NCBI GenBank assembly: GCA_900553355.1
Contig: USDK01000059.1
Span: forward strand, 1 to 16,386
Direction of reading: 5' to 3'
Source of the DNA: an uncultured Lachnospiraceae bacterium
GTDB lineage: Bacteria > Bacillota > Clostridia > Lachnospirales > Lachnospiraceae
DNA: 16,386 bases
The notes below the pieces were generated by a model. That model was given only the letters and a program-made list of their open reading frames with translations. It made no database searches and was not told the origin of the DNA. A program made the translations under genes and the position numbers. Within the stretch, counting starts at the first letter, position 1. Each line of letters starts with the position of its first letter. This document shows, piece by piece, positions 1-5,064 of this stretch.

Positions 1-282
1 TCCGCAATGTGGACAGGTTTTTCCATGTTTTACCGTTGGATATGTCTGCTTGCAGTCTTCACAATACGTGAGTGCAGGTAATGTTTCCACCACTAATTCA
101 GATTCATCGAACAGAGGCCGCTTTTTTGCAGCCCATGTCCAGCAATTCTGTAAATAGGACTCGATCACTGTCGAGACCTCTCCCAGTTCAAGTGTGACTT
201 TTCGTACATGTGTCACTTTATTTTCAGCGGCCACCTTTTCCAGATGGTCCATAATATGAAAAGTTACTCCAAGCTCGTGCAT
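1..282 (-). CDS. hypA: Hydrogenase/urease nickel metallochaperone HypA (C-terminus cut by window edge)
   Basis: HypA delivers nickel to [NiFe]-hydrogenase (and sometimes urease) maturation, usually together with the GTPase HypB. Reading the minus strand from ATG at 282 gives 94 codons with no stop before the window edge. The protein opens with MHELGVT, the HypA signature whose His2 ligates nickel. Near the end of the visible part is a zinc-site start, CEDC, followed after about a dozen residues by CPHC, the expected CxxC...CxxC pattern. HypA is normally about 115 aa, so roughly 20 residues are missing. A GGAG ribosome binding site lies about 9 nt upstream (287-295). It sits 37 bp downstream of the chimeric oxidoreductase ORF on the same strand, so the two are probably co-transcribed. 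Hydrogenase genes would be expected just outside the window. Identification is firm; activity in this strain is inferred. Confidence 0.9.
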   Translation of the reverse strand, partial: MHELGVTFHIMDHLEKVAAENKVTHVRKVTLELGEVSTVIESYLQNCWTWAAKKRPLFDESELVVETLPALTYCEDCKQTYPTVKHGKTCPHCG

Positions 283-319
283 ATTTTTGCTCCTTTATCT
301 GAGAGCTGCTGCACAGCTC

Positions 320-1240
320 CTATTTTTTCTTTTTGAATTTCACTTTGATCGACTGTTTCACCATGTTTGGAAGAATGTATTTCAGCTTATCTTCCGAAGC
401 ACGCATAATGGAAGCTCCCGGAATCTCTCTGTGCAGGTGGATTGCGTCAAACATACATTTCGTTGTACAGACACCACATCCGATGCATTTATTCGGGTCG
501 ACAACAGATGCTCCGCAGGACAGGCAGCGGGAAGTTTCTTTTTTCACCTGCTCTTCTGTCAGACTCTGTGACAGATCACGGAAGGTTTTTGCCTGTTCTT
601 TTACATCCGCTTTTGGCGGAATCTGACGACTGGATGAGTCATAAGTTTCCACTTTGATGTTTTCTTTGTCCAGTTCGATGAAATCACGTCGATTACGTCC
701 GATCGTCAGTGTACAATGTTCATGCACATATCGATGCAGGGAAACCGCCCCTTCGCGTCCGGCCGCAATCGCATCAATGGCAAATTTCGGACCTGTATAA
801 ACGTCACCACCTACGAAGATATCCGGTTCGGAAGTCTGGTAAGTCAGTTTATTAGCAAGTGCACCGCCGTTCGGACGGAGTTCCACATGGAGATTATCCA
901 GCATATGTCCCCAATCGATTGCCTGTCCTACTGAGAAAATGACATGGCGGCACGGCACAGTTACTGTATCGTTCTCATCATATTCCGGTGAAAATCTGCC
1001 CTGTGCATCAAATACGCGGGTACATTTTTTGAAAACAACGCCACTTACATGGCCATTTTCTTCCAGAACTTCTTTTGGTCCCCAGCCACAGTTCAGTTCG
1101 ATCAGATATTCGCCGGTCATTTTCTTTAATACTTCGATAATTTTATTTGAAATCGTGTTGTTCGATTCATTCTTTCCAAGACGGGTCCAGCCCTGGTAAC
1201 GGCTGCCGTCATATTCAATGGTGAGTTTAATATTTCTCAT
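320..1240 (-). CDS. Chimeric ORF: TruA N-terminus fused to C-terminal part of a GltD-like FAD/[4Fe-4S] oxidoreductase
   Basis: One uninterrupted ORF of 306 aa from ATG 1240. Residues 1-50 (MRNIKLTIEYDGSRYQGW, then NTISNKIIEVLKKMTGE) look like the start of tRNA pseudouridine synthase TruA. They stop just before the place where TruA carries its catalytic Asp (RTDxGVHA). From about residue 51 (CGWGPKEVLEENG) it matches the C-terminal part of glutamate-synthase-beta-like FAD oxidoreductases: VIFSVGQAID, then the FAD-site GGDVYTGPKFAIDAIAAGRE, then a cysteine cluster CLSCGASVVDPNKC running into CIGCGVCTTKC, a [4Fe-4S] ferredoxin pattern. No GxGxxG nucleotide-binding motif remains, so the enzyme is probably not catalytic and this may be a pseudogene. 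A GTG at 1249 is in frame but abuts the GAAAGG ribosome binding site, so ATG 1240 (spacing 9) is preferred. It lies upstream of hypA. The domain assignments are from recalled family sequences; fusion by deletion, or an assembly error, is inference. Confidence 0.75.
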   Translation of the reverse strand: MRNIKLTIEYDGSRYQGWTRLGKNESNNTISNKIIEVLKKMTGEYLIELNCGWGPKEVLEENGHVSGVVFKKCTRVFDAQGRFSPEYDENDTVTVPCRHVIFSVGQAIDWGHMLDNLHVELRPNGGALANKLTYQTSEPDIFVGGDVYTGPKFAIDAIAAGREGAVSLHRYVHEHCTLTIGRNRRDFIELDKENIKVETYDSSSRQIPPKADVKEQAKTFRDLSQSLTEEQVKKETSRCLSCGASVVDPNKCIGCGVCTTKCMFDAIHLHREIPGASIMRASEDKLKYILPNMVKQSIKVKFKKKK

Positions 1241-1249
1241 AGCAGACAC

Positions 1250-1355
1250 CCTTTCGTAAAAATCAGTTTTAGTATATCAAATCTTATGATATAATAAAAG
1301 AGCGTGACGGGAAATCTAATAAAAATATTAGAAATAAAAAGCAGGAGCAGAACAA
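1250..1355. promoter_or_regulatory. Divergent intergenic region with candidate -10 boxes on both strands
   Basis: The 106-bp AT-rich gap separates the chimeric ORF (-) from the thioesterase (+). On the plus strand TATAAT at 1290-1295 is a perfect -10 with only a weak -35 (TTTTAG, 1267-1272, spacer 17). On the minus strand TATACT (complement of 1271-1276) would serve the chimeric ORF, again without a good -35. The two would overlap, so the units may compete for polymerase. The -10 boxes are visible; function is inferred. Confidence 0.4.
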
Positions 1356-1832
1356 ATGGAGATAAAAGCGAAAAAGGTATCAGATTCTGCCACAGAGACG
1401 CTTCATATTGTACGGCCAAACCATCTGAATGCTGCCGGACGTCTTTTTGGCGGCGTGTTGATGCAGTGGATTGATGAGCTGGCGGGACTGGTGGCAAAGA
1501 GGCATTGCCATATGAATGTAACGACGGCGTCCGTGGATAATCTTCGGTTCCTCAAGGGAGCCTACCAGAGAGACGTAGTAGTGATCTGTGGGAAGATTAC
1601 CTATGTGGGGAATACATCCATGGAGGTCCGGGTGGATTCTTATGTGGAGGATTTGGATGGTGTCAGGACACCGATAAACAGGGCTTACTTTTCAATGGTT
1701 GCCCTGGATGAAAATGATAAGCCTTGTACCGTTCCACGTCTGGAACTTACCACAGACGAAGAAAGAGAAGAGTGGGAGAAGGCAAAGCTTCGGAAAGAAG
1801 TCCGCATGATGCGCAAAGAAGTGGGAATCTGA
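1356..1832 (+). CDS. Hotdog-fold acyl-CoA thioesterase (YciA/BACH-like)
   Basis: Predicted cytosolic acyl-CoA hydrolase of 158 aa, the usual single-hotdog length. Near the N-terminus is the family pattern HLNAAGRLFGGVLMQWIDELAG (residues 23-44), a His/Asn start, paired glycines and the conserved Asp (D40) before the central helix. The body continues with TTASVDNLRFL, the strand that follows that helix in the fold. The C-terminal 30 residues are highly charged (EEREEWEKAKLRKEVRMMRKE) and probably helical. AGGAG at 1343-1347 lies 8 nt before ATG 1356, which fixes the start. It appears to be monocistronic: divergent from the left neighbour and closed by a strong hairpin overlapping its stop codon. 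The substrate chain length cannot be read from the sequence. Family assignment is confident. Confidence 0.88.
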   Translation: MEIKAKKVSDSATETLHIVRPNHLNAAGRLFGGVLMQWIDELAGLVAKRHCHMNVTTASVDNLRFLKGAYQRDVVVICGKITYVGNTSMEVRVDSYVEDLDGVRTPINRAYFSMVALDENDKPCTVPRLELTTDEEREEWEKAKLRKEVRMMRKEVGI

Positions 1833-1856
1833 GCGATTCCCACTTCTTTATTTTTT
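1815..1856 (+). terminator. Intrinsic terminator overlapping two convergent stop codons
   Basis: A perfect 15-bp stem (1815-1829 with 1835-1849) and a 5-nt loop TGAGC are followed by ATTTTTT. The loop holds the thioesterase stop TGA (1830-1832), and the stop of the opposing gene (1848-1850) overlaps the distal arm. The T-tract favours the plus strand, but the stem may also slow polymerase from the right. Confidence 0.88.
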
Positions 1857-2123
1857 CATAAATTCACGCATCATTTTAATCATCTGATCGATCTGATCCT
1901 GCTCTTCTTTTGGCCTGCCTTCTTTCAGAATCGAGACGATCATGGTCATTTCATCCGGGGTAAAGTGAATGCCCTGTTTCCTGGCTCCGGTGATCAGAGT
2001 CATCATAACGGGAGCAAGCGCCTTCCCGCTTTTCCCCGTTGTTTTACTGGCTGCCCGGCGGATCAGTTCCAGTTTCACCGGATCCATATCCTTCATCATC
2101 GGGTGATCGATCCATTCGTTCAT
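1848..2123 (-). CDS. Conserved hypothetical protein, 91 aa, downstream member of an overlapping pair
   Basis: Uncharacterised small protein, no known function. The translation from ATG 2123 begins MNEWIDHPMMKDMDPVKLEL and ends IDQMIKMMREFMKK. It is helical in character and Met/Lys-rich, with no signal peptide or membrane segment. A central stretch (KTTGKSGKALAPVMMTLIT, then GIHFTPDEMTMIVSILKEG) resembles a small acidic-tail helical protein I recall beside ffh-type loci in Lachnospiraceae, but I cannot name it. AGGAGG (2135-2140) lies 11 nt before ATG 2123. A TTG nine bases further upstream is in frame but only 2 nt from the ribosome binding site, hence rejected. Its 5' end overlaps the 3' end of the upstream gene by 80 nt in another frame, suggesting translational coupling. 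A frameshift splitting one gene is the alternative, but the good ribosome binding site argues against it. Confidence 0.7.
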   Translation of the reverse strand: MNEWIDHPMMKDMDPVKLELIRRAASKTTGKSGKALAPVMMTLITGARKQGIHFTPDEMTMIVSILKEGRPKEEQDQIDQMIKMMREFMKK

Positions 2124-2469
2124 CTTCTTCAAATCCTCCTTTCATGAGATCCTGCATAAAATCTGCGGCGTCTGTATTCTGCATCATTTCCATCATATTC
2201 ATCATTGTTTCCATCTGTTCAAACGCATCCTGATCTTCCTGGCTCATATAGGGTTTTAGTTCACTCAGGATTTCAGAAGTATGTAGAGAAGACGGGAATC
2301 CATGAAAATATTCTATCGTCTGGCGAAGCTCGGAAAATTTGATGTAGACCGCCAGGAGATGCTGGATGTAGGGCGGAGTGTATGGAAGCAGAAGTTTCAT
2401 AGTATAAAGTCCTGGCGGCGTGACCAGGCTGTCAAAGGGCGTCATAAGTCTTGGGGGTTTTTGTTCCAT
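2044..2469 (-). CDS. Conserved hypothetical protein, 141 aa, upstream member of an overlapping pair
   Basis: Uncharacterised cytosolic protein. Residues up to about 110 carry a pattern I associate with a Firmicutes hypothetical family: TPPGLYTMKLLLPYTPP near the N-terminus, a helix-rich middle (IQHLLAVYIKFSELRQTIEYF), then ILSELKPYMSQEDQDAFEQM and a methionine-dense run MMNMMEMMQ. The last ~28 residues are Asp/Gly/Pro-rich and are encoded by DNA that also encodes the start of the downstream gene in another frame, so they are probably not a folded domain. GAGGGAG lies 5 nt before ATG 2469; the in-frame GTG at 2475 overlaps that site and is rejected. It probably forms a two-gene unit with the following 91-aa gene. 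No function is proposed. Confidence 0.68.
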   Translation of the reverse strand: MEQKPPRLMTPFDSLVTPPGLYTMKLLLPYTPPYIQHLLAVYIKFSELRQTIEYFHGFPSSLHTSEILSELKPYMSQEDQDAFEQMETMMNMMEMMQNTDAADFMQDLMKGGFEEDERMDRSPDDEGYGSGETGTDPPGSQ

Positions 2470-2489
2470 GAGCACTCCCTCTTTAAGCG

Positions 2490-2518
2490 TTGTAAATATA
2501 TTATGAAGAAAGTATAAG
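2490..2518 (+). promoter_or_regulatory. Candidate sigma-A promoter for the 50-aa microprotein
   Basis: TTGTAA (2490-2495), a 17-bp spacer and TATAAG (2513-2518) give a good vegetative promoter. Transcription would start near 2525, some 50 nt before the microprotein start. The surrounding DNA is very AT-rich, so a chance match is possible. Confidence 0.55.
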
Positions 2519-2577
2519 AATTATGAGAAGTGGAAACATATATTAATGAGAAAAGAGTCTGAAAAGGAGGAATATCC

Positions 2578-2730
2578 ATGGAGAGGCGTCTGATCATTGA
2601 CGGGAACGAGGTATATGAGATAGATGAAGCCTGTATGCTGAAAAAGAAAATAGAGGCAAAGGAAACAAAAGAAAAGGAGAAGAGAAAACATGAATCACAT
2701 CTGAACAGGTACCAGCATGGACACCAATAA
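2578..2730 (+). CDS. 50-aa charged microprotein of unknown function
   Basis: Small ORF with strong translation signals: AAGGAGG (2564-2570) lies 7 nt before ATG 2578. The product begins MERRLIIDGNEVYEIDEACM and continues with a Lys/Glu-rich helix (LKKKIEAKETKEKEKRKHES), ending in a short His/Gln-containing tail. The pattern resembles small hypothetical proteins I recall in Lachnospiraceae in which an IIDG(N)xVYEID start precedes a basic helix. There is no signal peptide, transmembrane segment or paired cysteines. It has its own candidate promoter at 2490-2518 and is convergent with the Cys-rich microprotein gene, with one hairpin between them. Function unknown. Confidence rests on the ribosome binding site, promoter spacing and clean termination. 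Confidence 0.65.
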   Translation: MERRLIIDGNEVYEIDEACMLKKKIEAKETKEKEKRKHESHLNRYQHGHQ

Positions 2731-2731
2731 A

Positions 2732-2762
2732 AGGACGGCGGGATGTTTTACCCCGCCGTCTT
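2732..2762 (-). terminator. Terminator shared by two convergent microprotein genes
   Basis: GACGGCGGG (2734-2742) pairs perfectly with CCCGCCGTC (2752-2760) around a 9-nt loop. On the minus strand the stem is followed by CCTTTTATT, a usable T-tract 17 nt after the Cys-rich gene's stop. On the plus strand only a broken T-run follows, so termination of the 50-aa gene there would be weaker. Confidence 0.75.
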
Positions 2763-2777
2763 ATGCTGTTTGGGAAA

Positions 2778-2936
2778 TCAGCAGTCGCATCCGCATCCGT
2801 TGTTGCCGCCGAAGCCTCCGCAGCAGCACAGAAGAAGGATGATCCACAGACAGCTGTTGTCACCCAGTCCGCAGCCGCCTCTTCCCATTCCAGAATCACA
2901 GCCGCATCCACAGTTTGTAGCACTTAAATCACTCAT
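2778..2936 (-). CDS. 52-aa high-cysteine, glycine-rich microprotein (chorion-class-HCB-like)
   Basis: A real gene missed by size filters. The minus strand from ATG 2936 encodes MSDLSATNCGCGCDSGMGRG, then GCGLGDNSC, a hydrophobic block LWIILLL, CCC, and a Gly/Asn/Cys tail ending CGCDC. Eleven of 52 residues are cysteine, mostly in CGC or CCC groups flanking the one hydrophobic segment. I recall very similar Lachnospiraceae proteins starting MSDLAATNCGC that are annotated by database matching as chorion class high-cysteine proteins; the name says nothing about function. Metal binding, membrane or spore-coat association are only guesses. GGAGG (2946-2950) lies 9 nt before the start. The gene follows the J-domain protein gene on the same strand by about 70 nt, and its ribosome binding site lies in an inverted repeat (see findings). 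Confidence 0.8.
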   Translation of the reverse strand: MSDLSATNCGCGCDSGMGRGGCGLGDNSCLWIILLLCCCGGFGGNNGCGCDC

Positions 2937-2940
2937 GTTA

Positions 2941-2989
2941 AAAATCCTCCGTTATTGATGTTTACAGTACATAATATGCGGAGGGTTTT
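2941..2989 (-). promoter_or_regulatory. Inverted repeat that could sequester the ribosome binding site of the Cys-rich gene
   Basis: On the minus-strand transcript AAAAcCCTCCG (2989-2979) can pair with CGGAGGaTTTT (2951-2941): eleven positions with one mismatch, around a 27-nt loop. The loop can itself form a small ATGT/ACAT helix. The downstream arm contains the ribosome binding site of the Cys-rich gene. It could block translation, or act as a weak terminator for dnaJ-like transcripts since T's follow. Confidence 0.5.
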
Positions 2990-3009
2990 GATGTGTGAGA
3001 TTTCCTTTT

Positions 3010-3642
3010 TTAATATTTTACCAGCCGTTTGACGGAATGCTGGAACTGATAGGACTTTTTCTGGAGTTTCAGCTTGTCCAGAGCAGAGACACTCTTTTTT
3101 ACATGGTCATCATACAGAGTCAGCAGATAGGAGATGGTGATGTTTCTGTTTTTATACCAGGTAAACAAAAGCCAGTTCATGATGTCTGGATGCCAGTAAC
3201 GCTCCGGAATCTGGGCGCTGCGAAGCGTCAGCACATGCCTGATGGCCTCCATGGAAAGCTGGGCCAGGCGGGAGCTGCGATGCTTTTCCTTAAATAAGAT
3301 ATCGCTCTCTGCGATGATATCATACAGGTCATTGGCCGATTTCCAGTAGACGACAAATCCTGTCTGCTTATCCTCTTCGCCGTCGAAGCTGCGCAGATCG
3401 TAAGTCTGCATGACAGAGCGCCGTCCGGTAATCTTGCGGTCATATTCCGCTCTTTTTGCAGTGTCAGACAGTACATGATATGCCTCAAGGATCTCCTGCA
3501 TCTTCTGCGTGGTATCGATGCCGTTTTTTAAATTGGCATCCGGATGAAATTGCTTTGCCAGAGCATTTTTAGCAGCGGTGATCTCTTCTGTAGTTGCTTT
3601 GACAGACACGCCTAATATATCATAATAATTCTTGTCTTCCAT
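3010..3642 (-). CDS. J-domain (DnaJ-like) co-chaperone of 210 aa
   Basis: J-domain proteins stimulate the ATPase of Hsp70 (DnaK). Residues 5-70 form a J domain (NYYDILGVSVKATTEEI at the start) with the essential HPD tripeptide at 33-35 and the closing AYHVLSDTAKRAEYDRK. The remaining ~140 residues lack the Gly/Phe linker, zinc-finger CxxCxGxG repeats and C-terminal peptide-binding domains of true DnaJ. They form a Trp/Tyr-rich region (VVYWKSANDLYDII, IMNWLLFTWYKNR) that I do not recognise, so this is a class C (type III) J protein with an unknown client. GGGGAGG lies 5 nt before ATG 3642. It is divergent from the subtilisin-like gene. Whether the Cys-rich microprotein downstream shares its transcript is uncertain. 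Confidence 0.88.
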   Translation of the reverse strand: MEDKNYYDILGVSVKATTEEITAAKNALAKQFHPDANLKNGIDTTQKMQEILEAYHVLSDTAKRAEYDRKITGRRSVMQTYDLRSFDGEEDKQTGFVVYWKSANDLYDIIAESDILFKEKHRSSRLAQLSMEAIRHVLTLRSAQIPERYWHPDIMNWLLFTWYKNRNITISYLLTLYDDHVKKSVSALDKLKLQKKSYQFQHSVKRLVKY

Positions 3643-3765
3643 GACATCCTCCCCTTAGATTATCCCCTTACATCATTTTATACTACGACAAATCAGCCCG
3701 GAAATCAATAGGTGGTTCCAGATCGATTTCTTTCGGAATATTCTGATAAAAAAGGCTTTTTTTCT

Positions 3766-4647
3766 ATGGACAGAGTGAAAAAAATCATTCATTACTGGTG
3801 TAAAGATACCAGGGAAAACAGAGTGAGGGGAAGAGGGAGTGTGGTTGCAGTTCTGGACACCGGCCTTTCGCCTCATCCGGATTTCGGGGGAAGGGTGGCT
3901 GGATTTCAGGACATGACCAGAGGTAGAAAAGAGATGTATGATGACAGTGGACATGGAACCCATGTGACAGGAATCCTGCTTGGAGATGGGAGGATGTCAA
4001 AAGGGATCTTAAGTGGAATTGCGCCGGAGGCAGAGGTGGCAGTGGTCAAGGTGTTGGATCAGAACGGGGAAGGGGATGTGGAGACGATTCTGGCAGGCAT
4101 CTGGTGGGTGCTGGAGAACAGAAAACGTCTGGGGATCCGGATTGTGAACCTTTCGGTAGGGGCGAAGATGGGACTGGATCCCGGAAAAGAGAAAGAATTC
4201 CTGAGGGCAGTAGAAGAGATGTGGAATGCGGGGCTTGTGGTGGTCGTATCTGCAGGCAATCAAGGACCAGGAGAAGGGACGGTGGCTGTTCCCGGTACCA
4301 GCCGGAAAGTCATTACGGTGGGCGCACTCAAGACGGATGCAAGGATACAGGATTGTTCCGGGCAGGGGCCTACCGGGGAATGTGTAGTGAAGCCGGATCT
4401 TCTGGCACCGGGATATCGGATCTTATCCTGCAACAGCCGCTTTGGCAGAAGATATGGGTACTATACGGTGAAAAGCGGAACTTCTATGGCGGCTCCCGTG
4501 GTTTCCGGGGCCGTGGCTCTGTATTTGTCCAAATATCCGGAGGCGCAGAATGCAGAGGTGAAACTGAGGATGATACAGACCTGCCGCAGACTGGAAGAAA
4601 AGGGGACAGGAAAGAGATGTCTGGATGTAGAGGCATTTCTTAGGTGA
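3766..4647 (+). CDS. Subtilisin-like serine protease, family S8, without signal peptide
   Basis: A compact S8 peptidase of 293 aa from ATG 3766. All four catalytic positions are visible: Asp31 in VVAVLDTGLSPHPDF, His63 in DSGHGTHVTG, oxyanion Asn165 in VSAGNQGPG, and nucleophile Ser240 in SGTSMAAPVVSG. There is no signal sequence, and only ~20 residues precede the catalytic core, so neither an export signal nor the usual inhibitory prodomain is present. This suggests an intracellular subtilisin. An in-frame GTG at 3712 would add 18 residues but has no good ribosome binding site. ATG 3766 has AAAGG about 10 nt upstream, which is weak, so the start is the least sure part. It is divergent from the J-domain gene and closed by a strong terminator. 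Physiological substrate unknown. Confidence 0.9.
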   Translation: MDRVKKIIHYWCKDTRENRVRGRGSVVAVLDTGLSPHPDFGGRVAGFQDMTRGRKEMYDDSGHGTHVTGILLGDGRMSKGILSGIAPEAEVAVVKVLDQNGEGDVETILAGIWWVLENRKRLGIRIVNLSVGAKMGLDPGKEKEFLRAVEEMWNAGLVVVVSAGNQGPGEGTVAVPGTSRKVITVGALKTDARIQDCSGQGPTGECVVKPDLLAPGYRILSCNSRFGRRYGYYTVKSGTSMAAPVVSGAVALYLSKYPEAQNAEVKLRMIQTCRRLEEKGTGKRCLDVEAFLR

Positions 4648-4654
4648 AAAATAT

Positions 4655-4692
4655 GGGTGTCAAGAAAAAACACTTGACACCCGTTTTGTTTT
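4655..4692 (+). terminator. Intrinsic terminator after the subtilisin-like gene
   Basis: GGGTGTCAAG (4655-4664) pairs perfectly with CTTGACACCC (4673-4682) around AAAAAACA, followed by TTTTGTTTT. The hairpin starts 7 nt after the protease stop. Its 3' arm contains the -35 box of the next promoter. Confidence 0.92.
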
Positions 4693-4702
4693 CATGTATG
4701 AT
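4674..4702 (+). promoter_or_regulatory. Near-consensus sigma-A promoter of the ylxM-ffh operon
   Basis: TTGACA (4674-4679), 17-bp spacer, TATGAT (4697-4702). The -35 box is consensus and the -10 differs at one position. Predicted start near 4708-4710 leaves only about 10 nt before the ylxM start codon, just enough for the AGGTGAT ribosome binding site. Confidence 0.88.
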
Positions 4703-4718
4703 AGCACAGGTGATAAAA

Positions 4719-5063
4719 GTGAATGAGATATTAGAGCAGGCATTACTCTTTGATTTTTATGGAGAATTGCTGACAGAACACCAGAAGGAAATCTACGGAC
4801 AGTTTATCCAGGAGGATCTTTCCCTGGGAGAGATTGCCAGGGAGGCCGGGATCAGCAGGCAGGGGGTACACGATCTGATCAGACGATGCAGCCAGACGCT
4901 TGCAGGTTATGAGGAAAAGCTGCACCTGGTAAAGAGGTTCATGGCAGTAAAGGAAAAGGTACGGCAGATCGATGAACTGCTGGAAGACTACCAGGAGCAC
5001 GACATCGCAGATGTGATTGCCAGGATCCGGAGGATATCCGATGAGATCATAGAGGAGTTATAA
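4719..5063 (+). CDS. ylxM: YlxM-family HTH protein, partner of the SRP locus
   Basis: YlxM/p13-type protein of 114 aa, typically encoded next to ffh; in streptococci it is reported to modulate SRP activity. The N-terminus NEILEQALLFDFYGELLTEH and the following QKEIYGQFIQEDLSLGEIAREAGISRQGVHDLIRR form a sigma-70 region 4-like helix-turn-helix, ending in a charged helical tail. The start chosen is GTG 4719, with AGGTGAT (4708-4714) 4 nt upstream, complementary to the end of 16S rRNA. A longer reading from GTG 4644 would run through the terminator and promoter and is rejected. The stop is followed by one base and then the ffh ATG, so translation is coupled. Because the predicted mRNA begins near 4709, the message is almost leaderless. 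Confidence 0.92.
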   Translation: MNEILEQALLFDFYGELLTEHQKEIYGQFIQEDLSLGEIAREAGISRQGVHDLIRRCSQTLAGYEEKLHLVKRFMAVKEKVRQIDELLEDYQEHDIADVIARIRRISDEIIEEL

Positions 5064-5064
5064 G

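Noticed and set aside
4644..4718. Longer ylxM start at GTG 4644
   Set aside because: It would run through the terminator and promoter and lacks a proper ribosome binding site; GTG 4719 fits both the promoter and the family start.
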